From positions 1-60,854 of the forward strand of contig CALMMC010000150.1 in the NCBI GenBank assembly GCA_937868205.1: a stretch of DNA of 60,854 bases, given 5' to 3'. Below the pieces are notes generated by a model. That model saw nothing but the letters and a program-made list of their open reading frames with translations. It made no database searches and was not told where the DNA came from. Positions 19,488 through 29,070 of this stretch are shown piece by piece. Numbering within the stretch: the stretch's first letter is position 1; every line of letters starts with the position of its first letter. This DNA comes from JAAZPG01 sp012797375. GTDB taxonomy: Bacteria; Acidobacteriota; Aminicenantia; Aminicenantales; UBA4085. The position numbers and the translations under genes were made by a program.

Positions 19488-21611
19488 ATGAATAAGAGAA
19501 TGATCCTGTGGGGCTTGGCGGCCGCCCTGGCGCTGGCCGCCGGAGCCTTCAGTCAAGAGGCGAAAAAGATGACCTACCCCGTGACCAAGACCGTCGACCA
19601 GGTCGATGATTATTTCGGGACGAAAGTCGCCGACCCGTACCGCTGGCTTGAAGACGACCGTTCGGCCGAGACCGAGGCATGGGTCAAGGCCCAGAACGCC
19701 GTGACGTTCGGCCATCTCGAACAGATCCCCTTCCGCGAGGCGCTGAAGAAGCGGCTGATGGATATCTACAACTATCCCCGGTATTCGGCGCCGTTCCGGG
19801 TCGGCGGGCATTATTTCTTCTCCAAGAACGACGGGCTTCAAAACCAGTCCGTCATCTATATCCAGAAAGGCCTCGAGGGGACGCCCGAGGTGTTCATCGA
19901 TCCGAACGCGCTTTCGGCCGATGGAACCATCAAAATCTATCTCCTCGGTCCCTCCGGCTGCAAGACGAAAATGGCGATCATGCGCGGAGAAGCCGGATCG
20001 GATTGGGGCGAGATCCGGGTGATGGACATCGCCACGAAAGCCGAGCTTCCCGACCGGATCCGCTGGGTGAAATTCTCCGGAACCGCCTGGTGGAAGGACG
20101 GATTCTTCTACAGCCGTTATGACCAGCCCCCGGCCGGCGGGGAGCTGACGGCCAAGAACGAGTTCCAGAAGGTGTTCTATCACAAGCTCGGCGATCCCCA
20201 GGAAAAGGACATCCTTGTCTACCAGGATACGAAGAATCCGCTTCTCTACTTCTCGGTCAGCGTCAGCGAGGACGAGAAATACGCCTTTCTGACGGTCAGC
20301 GCCGGAACGTCGGGAACGGAGTTGTACTGGAAATCCCTCGAAGCGCCCGGGACGGAATTTTCCCTCCTCATCCCCGGGTTCGAAGCGGACAGCTATGTCC
20401 TGGACAACATCGGGGACAAGTTTCTCGTCCAGACCAACCTCCATGCGCCCAACGCCAGGATCGTCCTCGTCGACCCGCGGGAGCCGGCCGAGAACAAGTG
20501 GACGACGATCATCCCGGAAAAGCTCGAGGTGTTGAGCGGGGCCGGGATGGCCGGGGGGAAGCTTTTCTGCTCCTATTTAAAGGATGCCAGCACGAAGGTC
20601 TTCCAGCATGAGCCGGACGGAGCCCTGATTCGGGAAGTCGCCCTTCCGGGCCTCGGTTCAGCGGGCGGATTCGGCGGCTGGAAGGACGACCGGGTCGTTT
20701 TTTACACGTTCACCTCCTACAACTATCCGACGACGATTTTCAAGTTCGACATCGCCTCGGGAGCTTCGGAGGTCTTCCGCAAGCCCGAGGTGAAATTCAA
20801 TCCCGAGGATTTCACGGTCAAGCAGGTCTTCTACGCCAGCAAGGACGGGACGAAGGTGCCGATGTTCATCGTCCATAAGAAAGGCCTGGCCCTGGACGGC
20901 GGCAATCCCTGCTTCCTGACGGCCTACGGCGGCTTCAACATCAGCCTCCAGCCTTCCTTCTCTCCGGCCCATATCGCCTTGCTCGAGAACGGCGTCGTCT
21001 TCGCCGAGCCCAACCTGCGCGGCGGGGGGGAATACGGCGAAACGTGGCACAAGGCCGGCATGCTCGGCAACAAGCAGAACGTTTTCGACGACTTCATTGC
21101 CGCGGCCGAGTACTTGATCGCTGAAAAATATACCTCGCCGGAACGGCTCGGCATCGAGGGCGGGAGCAACGGCGGTCTCCTGGTCGGCGCCTGCATGACC
21201 CAGAGACCCGATCTCTTCAGGGTCGCCCTGCCTGCCGTCGGAGTCATGGACATGCTCCGATTCCACAAGTTCACCGTCGGTTGGGGCTGGATCGTCGAAT
21301 ACGGATCGAGCGACAACGAGAAGGATTTCGCCTACCTCTACAAGTATTCGCCTCTCCATAACCTCAAGGCCGGCGTCCGCTACCCGGCGACGCTCGTCAC
21401 CACGGCCGACCACGACGACCGCGTCGTCCCGGCCCATTCGTTTAAGTTCATCGCCGCCTTGCAGAAATGCCAGGCCGGCCCGGAGCCCGTACTGATCCGG
21501 ATCGAAACCCGAAGCGGCCACGGATCGTCCAACCTGACGAAGGGCATCGAGATCACGGCCGATACGTTTTCCTTCTTCCTGTTCCACACGGGAGCCAAGG
21601 TCGCCTCCTGA
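19488..21611 (+). CDS. Secreted prolyl oligopeptidase (family S9A)
   Basis: A 707-residue protein with a signal peptide (about 1-21) followed by the S9A layout: a short N-terminal alpha segment (TVDQVDDYFGTKVADPYRWLEDD), a seven-bladed propeller (about 70-430), then an alpha/beta hydrolase domain. The nucleophile is Ser560 in GGSNGG, the Asp lies in TADHDDRVVP and the His in SGHGSS. It cleaves short proline-containing peptides. The signal peptide is notable because classic prolyl oligopeptidases are cytoplasmic, whereas periplasmic forms are common in peptide-degrading bacteria. The ATG at 19488 is placed 6 nt after AAGGAG; a TTG one codon upstream is less likely. A strong terminator follows. 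Confidence 0.95.
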   Translation: MNKRMILWGLAAALALAAGAFSQEAKKMTYPVTKTVDQVDDYFGTKVADPYRWLEDDRSAETEAWVKAQNAVTFGHLEQIPFREALKKRLMDIYNYPRYSAPFRVGGHYFFSKNDGLQNQSVIYIQKGLEGTPEVFIDPNALSADGTIKIYLLGPSGCKTKMAIMRGEAGSDWGEIRVMDIATKAELPDRIRWVKFSGTAWWKDGFFYSRYDQPPAGGELTAKNEFQKVFYHKLGDPQEKDILVYQDTKNPLLYFSVSVSEDEKYAFLTVSAGTSGTELYWKSLEAPGTEFSLLIPGFEADSYVLDNIGDKFLVQTNLHAPNARIVLVDPREPAENKWTTIIPEKLEVLSGAGMAGGKLFCSYLKDASTKVFQHEPDGALIREVALPGLGSAGGFGGWKDDRVVFYTFTSYNYPTTIFKFDIASGASEVFRKPEVKFNPEDFTVKQVFYASKDGTKVPMFIVHKKGLALDGGNPCFLTAYGGFNISLQPSFSPAHIALLENGVVFAEPNLRGGGEYGETWHKAGMLGNKQNVFDDFIAAAEYLIAEKYTSPERLGIEGGSNGGLLVGACMTQRPDLFRVALPAVGVMDMLRFHKFTVGWGWIVEYGSSDNEKDFAYLYKYSPLHNLKAGVRYPATLVTTADHDDRVVPAHSFKFIAALQKCQAGPEPVLIRIETRSGHGSSNLTKGIEITADTFSFFLFHTGAKVAS

Positions 21612-21636
21612 CCGCGCTCCCGGGAAAACCCGTCCC

Positions 21637-21669
21637 GCCCCCTCCCTTCGCGGGGAGGGGGCTTTTTTT
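21637..21669 (+). terminator. Rho-independent terminator after the prolyl oligopeptidase gene
   Basis: A perfect 10-bp stem GCCCCCTCCC / GGGAGGGGGC with a 6-nt loop, followed directly by seven T residues. Confidence 0.88.
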
Positions 21670-21861
21670 ATAGGCTCCCGGGCCCGGATGGGGCATCAGG
21701 GACGAAACAAAACGAGCGCCCCGGCAAGAAGTCGGCGAGCCGTTCGACCGGGCGGAAGGAACCGCCGCTGGAATCAGAGCAGGACTTCCGCGAGGGGATT
21801 CGGAAGTCCCGGCGGATTCTCGGCTGAAGATCGCCCCCGAGGGGCGCTTGGGCCGCCGACG

Positions 21862-21890
21862 TTGACGGAACGGCCTCCTCCGATTATGAT
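21862..21890 (+). promoter_or_regulatory. Promoter of the lipoprotein/symporter/NIF3-like operon
   Basis: TTGACG at 21862-21867, 17 bp, TATGAT at 21885-21890. The short leader carries GGGAGG before the ATG at 21911. Confidence 0.7.
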
Positions 21891-21910
21891 TCCCCGGACG
21901 GGAGGTTTCC

Positions 21911-22699
21911 ATGAAACACGCGGCCCTGAGGATCGGAGCGGTTCTGGTTTCGGCTTTTTTCCTCGCGGCCTGCCGGGACTCCGGCCCGGCGGGAAAAGCC
22001 GAGGGGATCGTCGGGGGCATCGGCTTGGCCCGGATCACGGTGTACGACCAACGGCCGGGACCCGACGGCCTTTTTTCCGGCGCGCCGTACATGCGGGCCG
22101 TGACGGACGAGGGATTCTACGTCATGAACGGGACCGGACGGCTCGAGCTGCACGACGTTCGCAAAGGTTTTCGTTCGATCAACCTCTCGCCGGGACGGTA
22201 TGTCCAGGTTCCGCCTTGCACTCTTCTCCGGCTCGTGGGAACCGACCATCTTGTCGTTCTCAGCCTCAGGGCCGGGCCCGGGAAGGAGGCCGGGGAGGAG
22301 GACGTCCGGCTTTATTTCGGCCAGGCCGCGGACGAAAACCCGGCGGAGTATGAGCGCCTGGCCGGAGTCGAGGGTCTTGAGGGAGCGCTCAAGCGCCGGG
22401 ACGAAGCCGTCCGGGCTTACGGCTCGTTTTCCTCGCTGTGGTCGTTCGACCGGGTCGCTTACTATAAGGAGCTGGAGCGTTTCGTCGGTCATGTCTTGAA
22501 CGCGGCCGCGGCCGGGCGGAATCAGCTCGGGGACGGGAAGGCAGGCTCCGGCTGGACGGCCCGGCACCGGGCGCGGCTGAATGACCTGCCCCTCAACCGC
22601 GATGAAATCCCGGCCGTCTTCTTCTTCCCTCCGGAGAAGGAAAGCCTGGGCTGGAGCGGTCTTGTCCTCCAGGTGACGGGCCTGGACGCGGTCAAATAG
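21911..22699 (+). CDS. Lipoprotein with cupin-like domain, unknown function
   Basis: A 262-residue protein with a textbook lipobox (FLAAC, Cys20 region) so it is probably membrane-anchored. The region 55-120 (GFYVMNGTGRLELHD...LSPGRYVQVPPCTLLRLVGTDHLVVLSL) has the spacing and glycine/proline pattern of a small cupin barrel, though the usual metal histidines are mostly absent. The C-terminal half is helical and unassigned. The symporter gene follows on the same strand after 80 nt, so the protein may help capture or sense the transported solute; that is inferred from position. Confidence 0.75.
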   Translation: MKHAALRIGAVLVSAFFLAACRDSGPAGKAEGIVGGIGLARITVYDQRPGPDGLFSGAPYMRAVTDEGFYVMNGTGRLELHDVRKGFRSINLSPGRYVQVPPCTLLRLVGTDHLVVLSLRAGPGKEAGEEDVRLYFGQAADENPAEYERLAGVEGLEGALKRRDEAVRAYGSFSSLWSFDRVAYYKELERFVGHVLNAAAAGRNQLGDGKAGSGWTARHRARLNDLPLNRDEIPAVFFFPPEKESLGWSGLVLQVTGLDAVK

Positions 22700-22779
22700 G
22701 GGCGCGTTTGGCCGGGCTCGTTCGGTCTTTCATGAGGCCCTGGCCGCGGCCTCCATTCCCGCCTTAAGGAAGGAATCCC

Positions 22780-24618
22780 ATGCGCCTGGCTCCCCTCGAT
22801 TGGATCGTCATCGTCGGCTCGACTCTCCTCTGCTATATCCCGGCCCTGTTCTACGGCCGCCGGGCCGGCCGAAGCACGGCGGAGTTCTTTGTCTCCGGCC
22901 GCGCCGTGCCGTGGTGGCTGGCCGGCATTTCCATGGTCGCGACGACGTTTTCGAGCGACACGCCCAACCTTGTGACGGACATCGTCCGCCGCAACGGCGT
23001 GGCCGGCAACTGGGTCTGGTGGGCCTTCACCCTGACCGGGGTGGCGACCGTCTTCTTCTTCGCCCGCCTTTGGCGCCGGTCGGGGGTGATGACCGACCTG
23101 GAGTTCTACGAAGTCCGCTATTCCGGCAAGGCCGCCGGAGTCGTCCGCGGGTTCCGCTCCGTCTATCTCGGCCTCTTTTTCAACTGCATGATCATGGCCA
23201 CGGTCAACCTGGCCGCCTGCAAGATCGCCGCCTTGCTGTTCGGCCTCAACCGCTTCGAGACGCTGCTCATCGTCGGCCTCTTGAACCTGTTTTTCGCCGC
23301 TTTCTCCGGCCTGTGGGGCGTTCTGGTCATCGACATGATCCAGTTCTTCGTCATGATGACCGCGGTCGTCTCGGTGGCGTACTTCGCCGTCCGGCACGTC
23401 GGCGGGCTGCCGGCGATGATCACGGCCGTCTCGGCCAAGGCCGGGCCGGGGGGATTGAACTACCTGAGCATGCTCCCGGATTTCAAGAACCACTGGGACA
23501 TCGCCCTGGCCGTGTTCATCATGCCCCTCGCCGTCCAGTGGTGGTCGGTCTGGTATCCGGGGGCCGAGCCCGGCGGCGGCAGTTATATCGCTCAGCGCAT
23601 GCTGGCCTCCAAGTCGGAAAAGGACTCGCTGGGCGCGGTCCTCTTTTTCAACCTCGCCCATTACGTCCTGCGGCCCTGGCCCTGGATCCTGGTCGCCCTT
23701 TGTTCGCTGGTCGTCTTCCCCAACCTGGCCGACATCCAGGCGGCCTTTCCGGGGCTCGATCCGACGCTTCTCGGGCATGACATCGCCTATCCGGCCATGT
23801 TCAAGTTCATGCCGATCGGCTTCTTCGGCCTCATCATCGGCGGCTTGATCGCGGCCAACTCCTCCACCGTCCTGACTCATCTCAACTGGGGGGCCTCCTA
23901 TCTCGTTCATGACTTTTATCGGCGCTTTCTCCGCCGGGACGCCACGGAAAAGCATTATGTCCTGGTCGGCCGGATGGCCACGATCTTCCTGTTTTTCGCC
24001 TCCAGCGCCCTGGTCTTCGTCCTGGAGACGGCCAAGGACAGCTTCGACATCATCCTCCAAGTCGGGGCCGGGACGGGCTTGCTGTACTTGGCCCGCTGGT
24101 TCTGGTGGCGGGTCAACGCCTGGTGCGAGGTCGTGGCCATGGTCAGCTCGTTCCTTGTCTCCATCGGCCTGCTCGTCCTGCGCCGGGCCGGGACCGTCGT
24201 CCCGACCCATTACGCCCTGATGATCACGGTCGCCGTGACGACGGTCTGCTGGGTGGCCACGGCTTTCCTCGGCCCGCGGACCGACAAGAAAACGCTCCTC
24301 GATTTCTACAAGAAAGTCCGTCCGTTCGGGCCGGGGTGGAAGGCGGTCCGGGCCGAGGCCGGACCGGCCGCCGGCGGCGGCCGGGGGACCCATGAAAGCA
24401 TCCCCTTGGCCCTCGTCGGGTGGAGCACGGGCTGCGCGGTGATCTGGTCGGCCCTGTTTTTGGTGGGCAACATCCTGTACGGCCGGTGGAATTACGCCGC
24501 GATCCTCGGTGTGGTTTTCGTCGCCTGCGGCCTCGTCCTGATCCGGGTGGTCAACCGCCTATGGACGAGCAAGGCCGAAACGGCGGCCGCGGCCGCCGGG
24601 GAGGGAAAGGAATCATGA
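22780..24618 (+). CDS. Sodium:solute symporter family (SSS) transporter
   Basis: A 612-residue membrane protein with about 13-14 predicted helices. N-terminal features include FYGRRAGRSTAEFFVSGR and VPWWLAGISMVATTFSSDTPN, which match the SSS motif (GR...yFlagR, GlSm.atnfSa) around the sodium site. The substrate cannot be read from sequence; relatives carry sugars, inositol, amino acids or carboxylates. AAGGAAGGAA supplies the ribosome site. Its stop overlaps the NIF3-like start as ATGA, so the two are translationally coupled. Confidence 0.92.
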   Translation: MRLAPLDWIVIVGSTLLCYIPALFYGRRAGRSTAEFFVSGRAVPWWLAGISMVATTFSSDTPNLVTDIVRRNGVAGNWVWWAFTLTGVATVFFFARLWRRSGVMTDLEFYEVRYSGKAAGVVRGFRSVYLGLFFNCMIMATVNLAACKIAALLFGLNRFETLLIVGLLNLFFAAFSGLWGVLVIDMIQFFVMMTAVVSVAYFAVRHVGGLPAMITAVSAKAGPGGLNYLSMLPDFKNHWDIALAVFIMPLAVQWWSVWYPGAEPGGGSYIAQRMLASKSEKDSLGAVLFFNLAHYVLRPWPWILVALCSLVVFPNLADIQAAFPGLDPTLLGHDIAYPAMFKFMPIGFFGLIIGGLIAANSSTVLTHLNWGASYLVHDFYRRFLRRDATEKHYVLVGRMATIFLFFASSALVFVLETAKDSFDIILQVGAGTGLLYLARWFWWRVNAWCEVVAMVSSFLVSIGLLVLRRAGTVVPTHYALMITVAVTTVCWVATAFLGPRTDKKTLLDFYKKVRPFGPGWKAVRAEAGPAAGGGRGTHESIPLALVGWSTGCAVIWSALFLVGNILYGRWNYAAILGVVFVACGLVLIRVVNRLWTSKAETAAAAAGEGKES

Positions 24619-25625
24619 ACATCGGGCGGTTTTATCGGAAGGCCGTGGCCGCGGGGATCGCGGCCGACCTGCGGGGGAAGAAGGAAATCGACCGCCTCTT
24701 GGCCGAGGCGGCCGAGGAGTACAAGGGCGCCGCCGCGGAGGACAAGGAATTCTTCGATCGGGACCGCCTGTTCAATCCCTATGCCGACACGCGCCTGCTG
24801 ACCGGCGATCCGGAGACGCCGGTCCGCCGGATCCTCGCCGGGATCGATATCGACGGCGGCGAGCTCCATCTGGCCCGTTCCCTCAACCGGGAGCCGGCCG
24901 GTCCGAAGATCGACCTGGTTTTAAGCCATCACCCCCTGGGTCCGGCCCAGTACCGGATGTACGACGTGATGCGCCTGCAAGCCGGGCTGCTGGCGCTCCA
25001 CGGGGTGACGGTCTCCGTCGCCGAGCAGTTGATGGACAAGCGGATCGAGGAAGTGGAGCGGCGGCTTCTGCCGGCCAACGCCACTCGAACGATGGACCTG
25101 GCCCGGGCCCTCGGCTTGCCCCTCATATGCCTCCACACGGTCGCCGACAATTGCGTGACGAACTACCTGACGAAACTGTTCGCGGCGAAAAAACCGTCCC
25201 GGCTCAAGGATCTCGTTCGTCTGCTCCGGGCGATCCCCGAATACGAGAGGTCCTTCCGCCTCCAGGCTCCGCCGAAGATCATCAACGGCAAGGACTCCCA
25301 TTCCTGCGGGAAGATCTTCGTCGACATGACCGGCGGGACCGAGGGAGCCAAGGAGATCTTCGACAACCTGGTTTCCGGCGGGGTGAGCACGATCGTCGGG
25401 ATGCACATGTCCGAGGAGCATTTGGCGAACGCCCGGAAGGCCGGGATCAACGTGGTCATCGCCGGGCATATCGCCAGCGACGTCCTCGGCCTGAACCTGC
25501 TCCTGGACGACGTCGAAAAGGACGGGCGCCTGGACTATGTCTGCGTCAGCGGCTTCGAGCGCATCCGGCGGATGAAGCCGGAATCGAAGCAAGCCGGGCG
25601 ACGCCGTTCTCCGCCTCCCCGGTGA
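24615..25625 (+). CDS. NIF3-like (DUF34) putative dinuclear-metal protein
   Basis: Starting from the overlapping ATG at 24615, the product has 336 residues. DLVLSHHPLG, GIDIDGGE and the C-terminal block MHMSEEHLANARKAGINVVIAGHIASD place histidines and a glutamate as in NIF3/DUF34 proteins, which bind two metal ions. Their cellular role is unsettled; GTP cyclohydrolase-like and metal-insertion roles have been proposed. Members are usually 250-370 residues, so length is normal. The C-terminal tail (RRMKPESKQAGRRRSPPPR) is basic and low complexity. Coupling to a symporter gene is not a context I recognise. Confidence 0.72.
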   Translation: MNIGRFYRKAVAAGIAADLRGKKEIDRLLAEAAEEYKGAAAEDKEFFDRDRLFNPYADTRLLTGDPETPVRRILAGIDIDGGELHLARSLNREPAGPKIDLVLSHHPLGPAQYRMYDVMRLQAGLLALHGVTVSVAEQLMDKRIEEVERRLLPANATRTMDLARALGLPLICLHTVADNCVTNYLTKLFAAKKPSRLKDLVRLLRAIPEYERSFRLQAPPKIINGKDSHSCGKIFVDMTGGTEGAKEIFDNLVSGGVSTIVGMHMSEEHLANARKAGINVVIAGHIASDVLGLNLLLDDVEKDGRLDYVCVSGFERIRRMKPESKQAGRRRSPPPR

Positions 25626-25838
25626 TTTCCGGTCCCGGCCGAAGCGAGGCTCCGATCATCGGGATCTCCGAGACGGCTCCCCGCTCGGCCGGGTTCTTCA
25701 GGCCTCTTCCCTCGAGGGGAAACCAGCGAGAAGACAGCGGCACCCGTCAGGAGCCGAGTCGACCCTCGGTCTCCTCTCGATCGCCGCATCCCGTTTTAAT
25801 CGTGAGGCCGAAATTCTCGTTCGTTTGCGGCGTCTCTC

Positions 25839-28466
25839 TCAGGGCATCTCCGGATAAAGCAGCGAATTGAGGAGAAACTTGTATGTCCCGTGCGATTGGG
25901 CCCGGGACTGGCAGGCGATGCCGATCAGGACGACGCGCCCCTTTTTATGCGGGGCGTCGACCACGGCCGCCTTCCGGGCGATGGTCTCCTCGCCCATGAT
26001 CCACCCGCTGAGCAGGAGATCCTCTTCGGGATAACTGGCCACGACCTTCCGGTCCCAATCGGCCGTTTGGGGAATCCAAGTCTCCAGAGCCGGGCTCCCG
26101 CTGAAGACCGCGGCCGCCGTCTCCGGCATTCCGTACCCGAGAGGCGTCGCGTTGTCGACGGAAATCTTCAGAATCGACATCGGGCAGAAAAATTTAGTCC
26201 GGTCGGCCTTGTCTAAGATGTCGCGGGCGGGCGGCTCGAAATCCTTGAGGGCCAGCTTGCACGCTTCGTTCAGGGTGACGAGGATCCCGCCGTCCTCGAC
26301 AAAAGCTTTGAGGTTGTCGATCCCCTCCTTTTCCAGGCCGCCCTCGTACTCGGGCGGCAGCGGAGAGAACCACCGGGCCCAAGGCGAGGCGGGATCGACC
26401 TTGCCCGTCTTGATCAGGTCGTAGGGTTCGCCGGCGAAGACGATGACGTCGAACCGGGCCTTGAGGTCGACCTTGGCCGGCTCCTTCGCCTTGCCCGCCT
26501 TCGGCGCCTTGAAATCAGCGTTGTGGAGGGTGGTGTAGGGGACTCCCAGGTCGTCGAACATATAGCGCGTCCAGCCCTCGTCCTGGCTGGACCACCAGGA
26601 CTGGTAGAGGCCGATGCGCGGATTCTTGAGGACCGACTTCGGAAGAGCGTCCGCCTCGGCGAGCGGATGGACGGAAAGACGCAGCTTTTCCAAAAGCGCC
26701 GGGAGGGCCTTCTGGACGGCCGGCGTGTTCTTGACGATGAAGCTGCCCGGCGCGGCCTCGAAACCGGACCCGATGATCTTGCCCTTGGACCGGTGGACTT
26801 CGGCCTTGTCCTTGAGCAGGGCGAAGACGGCCGCGTAGGAGGCGTTCGTCCGGCAATCGAAGACCAGCCAGGGCGTCGCCTCGCCGGGGACGACGATATC
26901 CGGGGACGGCGTCCGGTCGATCTTTTCGAGCTCGGCCGCAAACGGCTTGCCGATTTCCTCGCAGGCGACGCCCATCTGCAGCGGCAGAGTCCAGCCGGCG
27001 TTGTCGTAGGGGACGGCGGGCGGCCCGCCCGCGTATTCACGGATATCGGGATACTTCTGCCGTTCGAGCAGGGCCCAGGCGAACGGCTTGTTGGGCTGGG
27101 CCATGAGGATGACGAAGGATCCGGCCGGGTAGACGCGGTTGCCGGCCCGGAATTCCTTCTTCGCCCGGTGGATTTCCACGCCCCCCATTTGAAGGACGTC
27201 GAGCATCTTGAGCATCGTGGGGGGGTCGGGCTGGACGGCCGGAACAACGAAGGCGTACGGCTGTCCGGTCTCGACGGTTTCGACGGAGTGCTTGTTCATC
27301 CGGTAGGTGTTGAGCAGGAATTCCTCTTTATACAAGGAGGCCGTGCGAAGGAGGCTCAGGGAAAGCGTCAGCTCGTAATCGACGATGTCCCGCAGGCGCC
27401 ACCAGCCGCCGGGCCAGGGATCGGGAAACTCGATCCGCTTTTGCGTGTAGGATGTCGGGATTTCGGTGGGCTCGATGAAGAGGGGCGTGGCCAGCCCGAC
27501 CGAGGCCATCTCGCTCAGCAGGCCGAGAATGTTGTGGAGCCAGGAGGTGTCGTCGCAGGCTCCGATGTACCAGCCGGTGAAGCTCCGGCCGTGAACGACG
27601 CCCTTGAAGCCGTTTTTCTGGAGGTCGTAGCCCAGGTTGGCGCCAAGCAGGTTGACGCCCCGCCAGACGAGCGGCTGGACATTCGGGACGGGAGGATTCA
27701 TGAACGGGGGGATGAAGAGACGGGCTCCGTCGGACCCCATCTGGTGCTGGTCGAGGTGGATCTGGGGGAACCAGTCGTGATAAAGAACCTGGTTGACGGC
27801 CCGCGTTTCACTGAGGTTGGACATGAACCAGTCGCGGTTGTTGTCGTGGCCGGCGTAATGATGGTAGAGCCAGGGCATGTCCCCGCCCTCGAACTTGGTC
27901 CCGAGGTTTTTCTTGTACCAGTCGACTTCCATCTGGTTGCCGTCGGGATTGGACGTCGGGACGAGGAGGAAAATGACGTCCCGGAGGACGGCCGCGGCGT
28001 CGAAGGGCGTATCCCCGGTGACTAATTTATAGGCCAGCTCCATCGACATCTGGGAGGCGGCGATCTCCGTGGCGTGGAGGCTGCACGTGACGAGGACGAT
28101 GACCTTGCCGTCCCGGGCCAGCTTCTCCGCTTCGGCCGCCGGAAGGGTCCGTGGATCCTTAAGCTTGGCGGAAATCGCTTTGTATTCATCCAGCCGGGCC
28201 ATGTTTTCCTCGGCCGTGACGACGGCCATGATCATCGGCCGCTTCAGGGTGGAGGTCCCGATGGTCTCGATCCTGATCTTCGGCGATTCCGAGGCCAGCT
28301 TCTTGAAATAGGCCTGGATTTGTTCGTAGTCGGCCAGCTTGCGGTCGGCGCCGATCTTGAAGTCCAGGAATGCTTCGGGCGATGTTTGAGCGGGGAGGAA
28401 CAGGGGCGCGAGGAGAAGGGCGAAGAGGGCGGCCGCGCCGGCTTTCAGGGAGTCTTTCTTCAACAT
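25839..28466 (-). CDS. Secreted M14-family zinc metallopeptidase, large form
   Basis: An 875-residue protein with a signal peptide (about 1-26). The M14 domain occupies about 35-380: zinc ligands HATE (HxxE, in VTCSLHATEIAAS) and a downstream His in QIHLDQHQMGSDG, with NPDGNQMEVDWYKKN as the substrate-binding block. The remaining 450 or so residues are not peptidase; part resembles a class I glutamine-amidotransferase-like fold (VFAGEPYDLI, KAFVEDGGILVTLNEAC), as seen in other long M14 proteins of similar bacteria. It probably trims peptides in the periplasm. I choose the ATG at 28466, 8 nt after GGAGG, over upstream in-frame ATGs. Confidence 0.9.
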   Translation of the reverse strand: MLKKDSLKAGAAALFALLLAPLFLPAQTSPEAFLDFKIGADRKLADYEQIQAYFKKLASESPKIRIETIGTSTLKRPMIMAVVTAEENMARLDEYKAISAKLKDPRTLPAAEAEKLARDGKVIVLVTCSLHATEIAASQMSMELAYKLVTGDTPFDAAAVLRDVIFLLVPTSNPDGNQMEVDWYKKNLGTKFEGGDMPWLYHHYAGHDNNRDWFMSNLSETRAVNQVLYHDWFPQIHLDQHQMGSDGARLFIPPFMNPPVPNVQPLVWRGVNLLGANLGYDLQKNGFKGVVHGRSFTGWYIGACDDTSWLHNILGLLSEMASVGLATPLFIEPTEIPTSYTQKRIEFPDPWPGGWWRLRDIVDYELTLSLSLLRTASLYKEEFLLNTYRMNKHSVETVETGQPYAFVVPAVQPDPPTMLKMLDVLQMGGVEIHRAKKEFRAGNRVYPAGSFVILMAQPNKPFAWALLERQKYPDIREYAGGPPAVPYDNAGWTLPLQMGVACEEIGKPFAAELEKIDRTPSPDIVVPGEATPWLVFDCRTNASYAAVFALLKDKAEVHRSKGKIIGSGFEAAPGSFIVKNTPAVQKALPALLEKLRLSVHPLAEADALPKSVLKNPRIGLYQSWWSSQDEGWTRYMFDDLGVPYTTLHNADFKAPKAGKAKEPAKVDLKARFDVIVFAGEPYDLIKTGKVDPASPWARWFSPLPPEYEGGLEKEGIDNLKAFVEDGGILVTLNEACKLALKDFEPPARDILDKADRTKFFCPMSILKISVDNATPLGYGMPETAAAVFSGSPALETWIPQTADWDRKVVASYPEEDLLLSGWIMGEETIARKAAVVDAPHKKGRVVLIGIACQSRAQSHGTYKFLLNSLLYPEMP

Positions 28467-28497
28467 GAAAACCTCCATGCGCGAATCAGTTCCTTTT

Positions 28498-28526
28498 TTT
28501 CTACCACTGCCGCCGGCCGGAGTCAA
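28498..28526 (-). promoter_or_regulatory. Promoter of the M14 peptidase gene
   Basis: On the minus strand, TTGACT (28526-28521), 17 bp, TAGAAA (28503-28498), followed by a leader of roughly 25 nt with GGAGG. Confidence 0.6.
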
Positions 28527-28796
28527 ACAAATCGTGGCTCGATGACGTTTCGGGATGTCGGATGATGAGATATTCCACCCGGTTCGTCATGGAGCCTCGG
28601 CTCGGTTCGGGGCCGGCCGTCGGCGGAGACGCGGGCCGCGATCCGGCCCGGATGTTTTCCGCCCAAGCCGCCGATTCGGATGACAAGCGAAAGCAATCCC
28701 CCGGGCTCGAGGCCGGCGTTCGGCCGGGCCGTCGAGCGGTCCGCGGTTGCTTGCCGGCTTGAACGGGCCGCCCGGCGCGCAAGAGCAAGCCTTTCA

Positions 28797-28825
28797 TTGA
28801 CTTGGCCGGCCGGTTCGTCTAGAAT
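28797..28825 (+). promoter_or_regulatory. Promoter of the tRNA gene
   Basis: TTGACT at 28797-28802, 17 bp, TAGAAT at 28820-28825, ending 11 nt before the mature tRNA 5' end. Confidence 0.75.
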
Positions 28826-28836
28826 TTGGTCCCCCA

Positions 28837-28910
28837 GGCGGCGTAGCTCAGTTGGTCAGAGCATGCGGCTCATATCCGCAGAGTCCGGGGTTCAAATCCC
28901 TGCGCCGCCA
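28837..28910 (+). tRNA. tRNA with anticodon CAT (elongator Met, or Ile2)
   Basis: All four arms fold: acceptor GGCGGCG / CGCCGCC, D arm GCTC...GAGC, anticodon stem TGCGG / CCGCA with loop CTCATAT (anticodon CAT at 28871-28873), T arm CGGGG-TTCAAAT-CCCTG. The discriminator base is A and CCA is not encoded. The paired G1:C72 excludes the usual initiator form. Elongator tRNA-Met is most likely, but the next gene encodes TilS, whose substrate is the CAT-anticodon tRNA-Ile2, so Ile2 cannot be excluded by eye. Confidence 0.95.
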
Positions 28911-29070
28911 CTTCATTTCCCTTCTTGCTTTTCCGCCCCGCGGATGAAGACGCCCCGCCGTGTTAAAATAGGTCCGGAGGAAACGAGCCACCCTGGGTCA
29001 TTCATGAGTCGAGACGGCTTCGGTCGCGGAGCGAAGGCGGTCCGATCGACTCGTTGGGAGGGAAATGCTT

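Larger units (their letters stand above)
28467..28836. other. Intergenic region between the M14 peptidase gene and the tRNA
   Basis: No convincing gene in 370 nt. It holds the outward promoter of the peptidase gene (28498-28526) and the tRNA promoter (28797-28825). The middle (about 28560-28790) is GC-rich and I see no recognisable structure in it. Confidence 0.6.

Noticed and set aside
21671..21861. Possible small gene between the terminator and the lipoprotein promoter
   Set aside because: No start with ribosome site and no protein-like composition was seen.
25626..25838. Riboswitch-like segment (GAAGACAGCGGCACCC and GTCAGGAG) between convergent genes
   Set aside because: The order of the elements does not match a cobalamin or other riboswitch, and no gene lies downstream on that strand.
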